Source of the DNA: Roseovarius sp.
GTDB lineage: Bacteria > Pseudomonadota > Alphaproteobacteria > Rhodobacterales > Rhodobacteraceae
Length of the DNA stretch: 5,298 nt
Assembly (NCBI GenBank): GCA_007125415.1
Contig: SLDH01000147.1
Span: forward strand, 1 to 5,298
Direction of reading: 5' to 3'
Shown piece by piece: positions 1 through 5,298 of the stretch. The stretch's first letter is position 1. Every line of letters begins with the position of its first letter. The notes under the pieces are model-generated. The model was not told where the DNA came from, did not search any database, and saw only the letters and a list, made by a program, of their open reading frames with translations. The translations under genes were made by a program, and so were the position numbers.

Positions 1-498
1 CGTCAATCCGCTGTCAAAACCCTCCAGCCGTGAGATCAGAACGAGCATCGAGAATGGCACGCAGATCACCACATGGCTGATTCCGATCGTGAAGAGCGAG
101 AGCGGCACACCGAGCTGGCTGAAGATGACGAGCAGCGAGAGGCCGAGGATGATGAACGGGATGACGAGGGGGATCGCGATAAACCCCTGAATGGCGCCCG
201 CATACCGGATTCTGTAGGCGGTGAAGGCCTTTGCGGCCATGATCCCCAGCAAGGTCGATACGATACCAACAGCGACCCCAACCTTCACGCTGTTTTCAAG
301 CGCCCGTAACATCGCTGAGTTGGTGAACATTTCCCGATACCATTCCAGGGTAAAACCCTTCAGCGGAAAAGCGATGTAGATTGAATCGTTGAATGAGAAG
401 AGTGGCAGGAACAGCACCGGGATATACAGGATGAGCAGATAGATGCAGGTGTATATGCCGAGCAGCGGAAGCTTCCGGGCGCGTCTTGCGGTGCTCAT
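1..498 (-). CDS. ABC transporter permease, PotC-type (partial, left edge)
   Basis: This is the second inner-membrane permease of a polyamine/opine-type ABC importer. The first 166 residues are visible, starting MSTARRARKLPLLGIYTCIY, and the C-terminus lies beyond the left edge. A basic cytoplasmic N-terminus (RRARK) precedes hydrophobic segments at about residues 12-34, 70-92, 104-128 and 133-156. The segment FNDS (36-39), followed by FTLEWYREMF, is typical of PotC-like proteins. The visible part stops at SRLEGFDSGLT, just where the EAA loop that contacts the ATPase would begin. The start ATG overlaps the stop of the PotB-type gene as ATGA, with AAGAGG about 9 bases upstream, so translation is probably coupled. 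Family assignment is firm. The substrate cannot be read from this protein. Confidence 0.93.
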   Translation of the reverse strand, partial: MSTARRARKLPLLGIYTCIYLLILYIPVLFLPLFSFNDSIYIAFPLKGFTLEWYREMFTNSAMLRALENSVKVGVAVGIVSTLLGIMAAKAFTAYRIRYAGAIQGFIAIPLVIPFIILGLSLLVIFSQLGVPLSLFTIGISHVVICVPFSMLVLISRLEGFDSGLT

Positions 499-1424
499 GT
501 CAGGCGCCTCTTCAATTGTTGAGTCAGCAACAGGAAAATACAGACCACGCCGGTGATCGTGATCATCGAGATGACCGAGATCGCCGAACCGAGGGGCCAG
601 TTACTTCCTCGGCCAAACTGGACCTGGACGACGTTACTGATCATCAGGCCGTTGTTCCCACCGACCAACAGCGGCGTGACATAGTCGCCCACGGTCGGAA
701 TGAAGATGACAAGCGCAGCGGCGATGATGCCGGGCAGGGAAAGCGGCAGTGTCACCCTGAAGAACTGCCCGACGGGACCTTCGCCAAGATCCGATGCCGC
801 TTCGAGATAGGATCGGTCGATCTTTTCGAGGGACACATAGATGGGCAAGATCGCGAAAGCCGCCCAGGCATGGGCCAAGGTAATGATCACGGCCTGCCGA
901 TTGTTGAGCAGGAAGGTAAGCGGCTCCTCGATCAGGCCGACTGTCATCAGGCCGGAGTTGATGACACCGTTATAGCCCAGAACGACTTTCCACGCGAATA
1001 CCCTGAGCAGATAACTCGTCCAGAAGGGTATGGTGATCAGGATGAGCCACATTGCCTTGTTTTTCTTCACCTTGAAGGCGACGAAATAGGCGGCTGGATA
1101 GGCCAGAACCACCGTGATCAGGGCAACCAGCGCCGAGTTCTCGATGGAGCGCCGAAGCAGCGTCGCATAGACCGGTCGCTCGAAAAAGGCGAGATAGTTG
1201 TCGAAGGTAAAGCCGGGAGTTGGTCTCAGGCCGGTCTGTGTCCAGAAGCTGATCGTGAACAGCAGAAAAATCGGCAGCGCCAACGCGAACATGAACAGCA
1301 ACAGGATCGGGCTGAGTAGTGTCATCCCGCGCCTTGTATCCTGTGTCACCCAGCGCCGCTTGCGTCGCGGTCTGGCGGTGCCGATGGCCTCGTTGAGACT
1401 AGACGAAGCAGTTCCTTCGGCCAT
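495..1424 (-). CDS. ABC transporter permease, PotB-type
   Basis: This is a 309-residue inner-membrane permease, partner of the PotC-type protein encoded next to it. The N-terminus is basic (RPRRKRRW at about 18-25). Hydrophobic segments lie at about 34-58, 95-117, 125-149, 178-197, 231-253 and 280-301, giving the usual six-helix layout. The EAA loop that docks on the ATPase is clear: E208-A209-A210, G214 and L226-P227 within EAASDLG...VTLPLSLPG. GDYVTPLLVGG (246-256) is also typical of PotB-like proteins. The start is the ATG of MAEGTASSS, because GGAGGA lies 7 bases upstream; an in-frame extension 20 codons longer has no such site. The gene begins 146 bp after the amine oxidase gene and overlaps the PotC-type gene by 4 bases. 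Length and motifs look intact. Confidence 0.95.
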   Translation of the reverse strand: MAEGTASSSLNEAIGTARPRRKRRWVTQDTRRGMTLLSPILLLFMFALALPIFLLFTISFWTQTGLRPTPGFTFDNYLAFFERPVYATLLRRSIENSALVALITVVLAYPAAYFVAFKVKKNKAMWLILITIPFWTSYLLRVFAWKVVLGYNGVINSGLMTVGLIEEPLTFLLNNRQAVIITLAHAWAAFAILPIYVSLEKIDRSYLEAASDLGEGPVGQFFRVTLPLSLPGIIAAALVIFIPTVGDYVTPLLVGGNNGLMISNVVQVQFGRGSNWPLGSAISVISMITITGVVCIFLLLTQQLKRRLT

Positions 1425-1570
1425 CAGTTTGTCCTCCGGCTCTTGTTGCCAATGCCACAAAGCCTCGGAACAAACGCCCCGCAATCACAAGGGGAAACGG
1501 GCGCGTCACGTCTCATCAGGTTTCCAATCATGTTTCTCATTGTTTGCGGTGTCCGATGCCCATCTCAAAC
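1425..1570 (-). other. Intergenic gap before the permease pair
   Basis: These 146 bases separate the amine oxidase stop from the PotB-type start and hold no supportable gene. Read on the minus strand, they contain ACACCGCA shortly after the stop (also found after the binding-protein gene) and two adjacent 12-base near-repeats at 1513-1536. A weak hairpin follows: CGCCC at 1499-1503 pairs with GGGCG at 1475-1479 across a 19-base loop and is followed by TTTGTT. The ribosome binding site of the permease gene comes last. The gap is long enough for an internal promoter or a partial terminator, but no convincing -35/-10 pair was found. Confidence 0.5.
1513..1536 (-). repeat. Two adjacent 12-base near-repeats
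   Basis: On the minus strand the units read GAAACATGATTG and GAAACCTGATGA, directly adjoining. Nine of the first ten bases match. Two short copies could be a regulator site for the permease genes or chance; nothing else supports either reading. Confidence 0.4.
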
Positions 1571-2857
1571 TCATCCCGTCAGCCCGGCCTCAGGCATCGC
1601 TGGCGCGATCTTGTCGGCAATTTCCCGCGCGGCTCTCAGCCCCGAGAAATACGCACCATGGCATGTGCCTTTTGATCCTGTCATCGTCGCTTCCCCTGCA
1701 AAGAAGAACCGATCGTCCACGGATTGTGCAAGCCTTTTTCGCTGACAGGCCCGGCCCGGTCGTGCTGCCGCCCAGGAACCAAGCGTCGCTTGGTTGCCCT
1801 TCCATCCGGTCGCGATGCTGCGCCTTACGTCCTTTCGGACATTGCTGCCGAAAATATCGGACAGCCGATCCGTCGCAAAGCTTTCCATGGCCGCAGGGCC
1901 CTCTTTTTCGAGCGATAATGCCTCGGGCCCGCCAAAAAGCACCACGGCAGTATTGCCGCCCGTCACGGCCGTATCGACCTTTGCCGAAAGGCCGTCATCG
2001 GTCCATGTCGCGTGATAGGCGCGGTCTGCATCGGTAATGAAACCGGGGCGCAGATACAGACCGACCTTGTTTTCCGTGATCATCGGCAGATCATTGATCG
2101 CCTCCTGCTTCCAGTCCGGCAGGGGCGGATGAAATCGGATGCGCTCGTCTGCCAGAACACCGGTCGACACGGTGATCAGGACGGTTTTCGCGGTGAGCGT
2201 GCCCTTGTCGGTAATCACTTTCATCTGCGGCCCGGACCAGTCGATCCTCTCGGCAGTGACGTTTAGCGAGACCGGCATATCGGCGCCCCAGATCGCCACG
2301 AGAGTGCCGAGGCCCTTGTGAACCCGGTAGCCCAGATCGCCTTCGCCGGTGCCATGATCAATGGTCGAGACCCGATCGGTCGTCGCATCGCCCCAGGAGA
2401 CATCGATCATCGTGCGAAAAGGCTGATCCAGCGCCGGATCCTGCGGGATCACCGCGCTCAGTGGCACATCACGCCCCTCTTCGGCGGCTGCGGCGATGGC
2501 CGTCTCACAGGCCTCGTAATAGGCCAGACGGGCCTTTCGCTCGGCGGCGTCTATGCGCCTGCCGTTGCGGATAAGGCGCGTATGCTCCAGCGTGAAAAGA
2601 GGGCGCGTTTCGGTCGAAAGGGACAGACCATGCTCGGTTGCGATGGGGGTGAAGGGGTTCGTTTCCCCGCCAACCAGCCAAGCGCAGCCATGATCGAACC
2701 ATTCGCCGGGTACGAATTCTTCGGAGAAAGCGCGCCCGCCGATGCGGTTTGCAGCCTCCAACAGGGTGACGCTGCAGCCACGTCGGGAAAGTTCCCTGGC
2801 AGCCGCCAGACCGGCCGCGCCAGCGCCGATCACGATAACGTCCACTTCCGCCGACAT
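1571..2857 (-). CDS. FAD-dependent amine oxidase (flavin monoamine oxidase family)
   Basis: A 428-residue flavoprotein expected to oxidise a C-N bond of an amine, using FAD and O2 and giving an imine that hydrolyses to a carbonyl, ammonia or a smaller amine, and H2O2. The N-terminal FAD site is complete: GxGxxG at 11-16 (GAGAAG), E34 for the ribose, and IGGRA at 39-43. The middle has the family's PPLPDWK (244-250) and K264 in ENKVGLYL, at the place of the conserved active-site lysine. The C-terminus has GWKG (351-354), then FFAGEAT (385-391) and HGAYFSGLRAARE (400-412), which close the FAD site. The position that carries the FAD-linked cysteine in animal MAO reads G360-S361-W362, so the flavin is probably not covalent. 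No signal peptide precedes the FAD site, so the protein is cytoplasmic. A GGAG lies 10 bases before the ATG. The family is sure; the substrate is unknown. Confidence 0.93.
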   Translation of the reverse strand: MSAEVDVIVIGAGAAGLAAARELSRRGCSVTLLEAANRIGGRAFSEEFVPGEWFDHGCAWLVGGETNPFTPIATEHGLSLSTETRPLFTLEHTRLIRNGRRIDAAERKARLAYYEACETAIAAAAEEGRDVPLSAVIPQDPALDQPFRTMIDVSWGDATTDRVSTIDHGTGEGDLGYRVHKGLGTLVAIWGADMPVSLNVTAERIDWSGPQMKVITDKGTLTAKTVLITVSTGVLADERIRFHPPLPDWKQEAINDLPMITENKVGLYLRPGFITDADRAYHATWTDDGLSAKVDTAVTGGNTAVVLFGGPEALSLEKEGPAAMESFATDRLSDIFGSNVRKDVRRSIATGWKGNQATLGSWAAARPGRACQRKRLAQSVDDRFFFAGEATMTGSKGTCHGAYFSGLRAAREIADKIAPAMPEAGLTG

Positions 2858-2878
2858 TCAGGCGCGGCTCCGGTCACC

Positions 2879-2909
2879 AACTGCCGGAGCGGGCTTTGCT
2901 CCGGCAATT
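2879..2909 (-). other. Hairpin upstream of the amine oxidase gene
   Basis: A perfect 9-bp inverted repeat (TGCCGGAGC at 2882-2890, GCTCCGGCA at 2898-2906) encloses a 7-base loop. In minus-strand RNA the stem extends to 12 pairs through a U-G wobble (2907/2881) and two A-U pairs. On plus-strand RNA the same position would be a C-A mismatch. No U-tract follows, so it is not a standard intrinsic terminator. It lies 53 bases after the dioxygenase stop and about 8 bases upstream of the amine oxidase GGAG, so an effect on mRNA processing, stability or translation is possible. The structure is seen; the role is inferred. Confidence 0.6.
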
Positions 2910-2961
2910 AGTGCACCATCGGCCATGACGGCTCGCCGCTTTCCGGTCGATGCCATTCTGG

Positions 2962-3864
2962 TCATTCACCAGCCTGGACCCGAGCATCGGCTTCCGTGCC
3001 CCTGCCATCGCGGCCTTCGATCCATTCCTTCTCGGGCAGAACCGGCACCCAGGCAGGATTGTCGGCAGGCGCGTGGCCCAGCGGGTCGTCGCCCGAACTG
3101 TGCATTGCATAGCCCAGCAAGGCCCGCAGCCGCGGCGAGAACTTTGCGGCGATTTCCGGCGGATGCACGAGATACTGGTTCACCTCCTGGCGCAGCCAGC
3201 CCAACGCATAGACGTTGATCAGACCCATCCGGCTGCTGTCACTCGTGTTCGCGCCCGCGCCGTGCCATGTGGATCCCATGTAGAATACGGCCGAGCCCTT
3301 GGGCATCACGGCTGATTCCCAGTTGCTCAGGTCGGGCAGGTGCCAGCTTCTAAGCAGCCTGTTGCTGCCGGGCACGACCCGTGTTGCGCCGTTTTCTTCG
3401 GTGAAGTCATTGAGCGCCCACATCACGCCGATCTGCAGTTCCATGCCGGCGATATCGATCGGGTAGACTGTATCGTCGCGGTGCAGGGCCTGATGTTTCT
3501 CGCCGGGCAGCACCTCGATCGCGCTCATGCTGCTGATGCGGTAATTGGCGCAATGGGGCAGAAGTGCGCCATTGGCCACGGCGATCACCATGTCATGTTC
3601 CAGCAACGCCGCTGCGCTGGGCGCAACTTCCAGAATGTTGCCGATCCTGTTGGTGAGCGAGTTGTTGAAGGCGCTGGCCTTCTCGAGGCCCTTTGCATCC
3701 CATTCGGGGCGCAACTCGGCCGCCACCGTGTCAACCACCTCGTCACTCACGAGGTTTTTCACGATCACGGCACCATCGCGCATCAGCGCGGCCACCACAT
3801 CTGCCGGGTTCGCATCCCGATCGAACATGGCTGTTCTTCTCGTTACTCCGTCCTTTGGCATCAT
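2962..3864 (-). CDS. PhyH-family Fe(II)/2-oxoglutarate-dependent dioxygenase
   Basis: A 300-residue cytoplasmic oxygenase of the phytanoyl-CoA dioxygenase superfamily. Such enzymes couple decarboxylation of 2-oxoglutarate to hydroxylation, or to oxidative demethylation or desaturation, of a substrate. The iron-binding triad is visible: H128 and D130 in LHRDDTVYP, and H201 in STWHGAG. R212 (SSRMG) stands where 2-oxoglutarate is usually bound, and GATRVVPGSNRL (159-170) is a family hallmark. No signal peptide or membrane segment is present. The start is uncertain. The ATG at 3864 and the adjoining ATG at 3861 both follow GAAAGGG, 4 or 7 bases away. A third ATG at 3828 (MFDRDANP) has only a weak site but begins at the conserved-looking part. 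The gene is 93 bp after the binding-protein gene and 104 bp before the amine oxidase gene. Its substrate is not predictable from sequence; shared context suggests it is the imported amine or a product of it. Confidence 0.9.
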   Translation of the reverse strand: MMPKDGVTRRTAMFDRDANPADVVAALMRDGAVIVKNLVSDEVVDTVAAELRPEWDAKGLEKASAFNNSLTNRIGNILEVAPSAAALLEHDMVIAVANGALLPHCANYRISSMSAIEVLPGEKHQALHRDDTVYPIDIAGMELQIGVMWALNDFTEENGATRVVPGSNRLLRSWHLPDLSNWESAVMPKGSAVFYMGSTWHGAGANTSDSSRMGLINVYALGWLRQEVNQYLVHPPEIAAKFSPRLRALLGYAMHSSGDDPLGHAPADNPAWVPVLPEKEWIEGRDGRGTEADARVQAGE

Positions 3865-3868
3865 TTTA

Positions 3869-3875
3869 CCCTTTC
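3869..3875 (-). promoter_or_regulatory. Ribosome binding site of the dioxygenase gene
   Basis: GAAAGGG on the minus strand lies 4 bases before the ATG at 3864 and 7 bases before the ATG at 3861. It favours one of these paired starts over the ATG at 3828. Confidence 0.55.
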
Positions 3876-3895
3876 TTCAGGTTGAGTCTGCTGAG

Positions 3896-3925
3896 GCGAC
3901 CGGCGCGGTAGATGGCGCCGGTCGC
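3896..3925 (-). other. Strong hairpin after the binding-protein gene
   Basis: A perfect 11-bp inverted repeat (GCGACCGGCGC at 3896-3906, GCGCCGGTCGC at 3915-3925) has an 8-base loop and only one A-T pair in the stem. It starts 32 bases after the binding-protein stop. In the transcribed direction it is followed by CUCAGCAGAC, not a U-tract, so simple termination is unlikely. Hairpins in this place are known from other importers, such as malE-malF, to protect the 3' end of the binding-protein mRNA and raise it above the downstream messages. That role fits here but is inferred. Confidence 0.75.
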
Positions 3926-3929
3926 ATTG

Positions 3930-3949
3930 TGCGGTGTCAAATGCGGTGT
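3930..3949 (-). repeat. Direct repeat of ACACCGCA
   Basis: ACACCGCA occurs at 3942-3949 and 3930-3937, 12 bases apart, between the binding-protein stop and the hairpin. The same 8-mer occurs once more at 1545-1552, just after the amine oxidase stop. Copy number is small and no function is known to me. Confidence 0.5.
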
Positions 3950-3957
3950 TTATGGCC

Positions 3958-5088
3958 TCAGAAGCCGGCCTTGATATCCGCGAATTCGTTCGCGATGGTA
4001 CTCATGAACTGATCATCTGCCGGAATCTGGAACTTGCCGGCTTCCAGCATCTCGGCAGGATCAGTCGGCAGGCCCAGCTCGACCAGACGTTCCGGGGTAA
4101 CGGTGTCGAACGATTTGATGTTCGAGTGACCGTATCCGTACTGATCGATCCAGAAATTGCCCGCGCTTGGGCTCAGCAACGCATCGACCACGTCATGCGC
4201 CTTGTCGATCCGCGGCGCACCTGCATGGATGGCCGCACCACAAACCCAGGTGAGAGCGCCTTCCTTGGGATCGGCCCATTTGACAGGTATGCCCTGGGCC
4301 AGAAGGCGCGCGGGAGTCTCGTTCCAGGTCATTGCCGCCACGAGCTCGCCCGATGCAAGCGCCTGCTCCATCGTTGTGACATCATCGTAATAGGCCAAGA
4401 CCCGTGGTTGCTGTTCACGCAGAAGCTCCGCAACCTTTGCGATGTTTTCCGGCGTGCCGATTTCCTCGAATGGAATGCCGGCATAGATGGCCGCGCACCA
4501 CCAGGTGTCGCCCTCATTGCCCAGCATGCCGATTCGGCCGGCATAGCGCTCGTCCCAAAGCAGCCCCCAGCTTTCCTCTTCGCCTTGCAGGTCCACAAGG
4601 TCCGTCCGGTAGACAAAGGAGGTCTGTCCCCATTCGGTCGACGCGAAGTAGTGTTCGCCCTCATGCTTGCCGATTTCCTTGAGCGAGGGGATCACATCAT
4701 TCCAATGCGACAGCCTGGAGGTGTCAATAGGTTGAACCTCGCCTGCGCGGATCCACTCATCAATGTTGGAATTGCACGGGTGCATCACATCGACGACGAA
4801 GCCCGCCTGCACCCGGGTCAGGCCCTCGTTGCTGCTGGCATAGGGGGCCATGTCGGGAAGAGCACCGTGTTTTTCATAGTATTCCTGCAGCAATTCCGGA
4901 ATGTCGTAGCCGCCCCAGGTGAAGTAAAAGGCCTCTCCATCTGCGGCGCTTGCCATCCGCGAGCCGATGGGCATCGCGAAAAGCGACACGCCGGTCGCGC
5001 CGAGCAATGCGCTGAATTGTCGGCGCGATAGGCTGCCCTCTTTCGCTTTCTGAATGAGTTCTTCCACCGAAGGAGCTTGATTGGACAT
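3958..5088 (-). CDS. Periplasmic substrate-binding protein of a polyamine-type ABC importer (PotD-like, Tat-exported)
   Basis: A 376-residue protein that captures a solute in the periplasm and delivers it to the permeases encoded downstream. It carries a twin-arginine signal: SRRQF at 21-25, a mild hydrophobic stretch at about 27-40, and a likely cut after A48 (ASA-AD), leaving about 328 mature residues. The mature start EAFYFTWGGYDIPELL has W58 and Y61, matching the W-x-x-Y of PotD. MTWNET (W255) and LTWVCGAAI (W281) match the two later pocket tryptophans. QYGYGHSN (316-323) is also family-like. The start is the ATG of MSNQAPS, with GAGAGG 8 bases upstream; a reading frame 18 codons longer lacks a good site. 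It is the first gene of the set, which suits a highly expressed component. The fold and transporter class are firm. The ligand is open, because several polar contacts differ from PotD. Confidence 0.93.
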   Translation of the reverse strand: MSNQAPSVEELIQKAKEGSLSRRQFSALLGATGVSLFAMPIGSRMASAADGEAFYFTWGGYDIPELLQEYYEKHGALPDMAPYASSNEGLTRVQAGFVVDVMHPCNSNIDEWIRAGEVQPIDTSRLSHWNDVIPSLKEIGKHEGEHYFASTEWGQTSFVYRTDLVDLQGEEESWGLLWDERYAGRIGMLGNEGDTWWCAAIYAGIPFEEIGTPENIAKVAELLREQQPRVLAYYDDVTTMEQALASGELVAAMTWNETPARLLAQGIPVKWADPKEGALTWVCGAAIHAGAPRIDKAHDVVDALLSPSAGNFWIDQYGYGHSNIKSFDTVTPERLVELGLPTDPAEMLEAGKFQIPADDQFMSTIANEFADIKAGF

Positions 5089-5298
5089 TCTATTGACCTC
5101 TCTAGGATTGGCTTTCGCATATGCATCATTCACGCCGCGCATTCAGAGCGCGGATCATGTGAAGGGTAAGGTCTCTACCGTGGAGGAGTCAAATAATTTT
5201 ACTGAGCGCCAAGTTTATTTAATGCAGCCAGCCGAAAAATGAACAGGGGCTGCAAAAGCGAGGGAAACTGTTCTTCCCCTCTGCTTCTACGGCAAGAG
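5089..5298 (-). promoter_or_regulatory. Leader and probable promoter region of the operon
   Basis: No gene is supportable in these 210 bases, which precede the first gene. Minus-strand candidates for a promoter are TTGACT (5187-5192) and TACCCT (5163-5168) with an 18-base spacer; the -10 match is poor. A TAAAAT at 5196-5201 has no good -35. AT-rich patches lie at 5191-5201 and 5211-5222. Dyads include CCGCGC/GCGCGG (5135-5153, 7-base loop), TGCAGCC/GGCTGCA (5223-5254, 18-base gap) and GAACAG/CTGTTC (5241-5273, 21-base gap). Any of these could be an operator, but none matches a site I know. The ribosome binding site GAGAGG is at 5097-5102. Confidence 0.4.

Noticed and set aside
486..1319. A 277-codon plus-strand reading frame opposite the PotB-type gene
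   Set aside because: It is antisense to a clearly conserved permease, its translation is highly polar and low in complexity (rich in D, Q, R), and it has no ribosome binding site. Long antisense frames are expected from codon bias in GC-rich DNA.
1425..1484. A start 20 codons upstream for the PotB-type gene
   Set aside because: The added residues look like translated intergenic DNA, and the strong GGAGGA site sits inside this extension, 7 bases before the chosen ATG.
1469..1503. Possible intrinsic terminator after the amine oxidase gene (CGCCC/GGGCG then TTTGTT)
   Set aside because: The stem is only 5 bp with a 19-base loop, and an alternative CCCC/GGGG pairing competes. It is too weak to list as a terminator.
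2318..3315. Plus-strand reading frames of about 120-200 codons opposite the amine oxidase and dioxygenase genes
   Set aside because: They are shadows of genes with intact catalytic motifs, and no start signals or recognisable domains were seen.
3934..5031. A 365-codon plus-strand reading frame opposite the binding-protein gene
   Set aside because: It mirrors the codon structure of the real gene, shows no family motif, and begins in the intergenic hairpin region without a ribosome binding site.
5089..5142. A start 18 codons upstream for the binding-protein gene
   Set aside because: It would place extra residues ahead of an already complete Tat signal, and GAGAGG stands 8 bases before the chosen ATG.
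5182..5187. GGAGGA on the plus strand, resembling a ribosome binding site
   Set aside because: No start codon follows at a usable distance; the next plus-strand ATG at 5222 meets a stop after six codons.
5199..5297. Open minus-strand frame entering from the right edge and ending near 5201, possibly the tail of an upstream gene
   Set aside because: About 33 codons are visible with no family features, and a second frame is also open for about 24 codons, so neither can be supported.
5239..5298. Open plus-strand frame from an ATG at 5239 to the right edge
   Set aside because: It has only 20 codons, no ribosome binding site, and no recognisable sequence.

Overview
The window looks like part of a GC-rich (about 60% by eye) alphaproteobacterial chromosome or large plasmid. 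The evidence is the codon usage, the twin-arginine (SRRQF) signal on the substrate-binding protein, and the transporter type, which is very common in Rhizobiales and Rhodobacterales. The genus cannot be fixed from the sequence.

All supported genes lie on the minus strand, so the transcript reads from right to left. From right to left there is a leader of about 210 bp (5089-5298). Next is a Tat-exported, PotD-like periplasmic binding protein (3958-5088). A 93-bp gap follows, holding a perfect 11-bp hairpin. Then come a PhyH-family Fe(II)/2-oxoglutarate dioxygenase (2962-3864), a 104-bp gap with a second hairpin just before the next ribosome binding site, and an FAD-dependent amine oxidase (1571-2857). 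After a 146-bp gap comes a PotB-type permease (495-1424), overlapped by 4 bases (ATGA) with a PotC-type permease that runs off the left edge (1-498). The transporter ATPase is not in the window; it is expected further left or elsewhere in the genome.

The likely joint job is uptake and oxidation of an amine. The binding protein captures it in the periplasm and the two permeases (plus an ATPase) import it. The cytoplasmic dioxygenase and amine oxidase would then hydroxylate or dealkylate it and oxidise its C-N bond. The substrate is unknown. The binding protein keeps the aromatic residues of a polyamine-type pocket, but several polar contacts of E. coli PotD appear changed, so spermidine or putrescine should not be assumed. 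The two enzyme genes sit between the binding-protein gene and the permease genes, which suggests a dedicated catabolic module rather than a housekeeping polyamine importer.

No tRNA, rRNA, CRISPR array, insertion sequence, phage gene or origin was seen. The long plus-strand reading frames are antisense shadows of the genes above.
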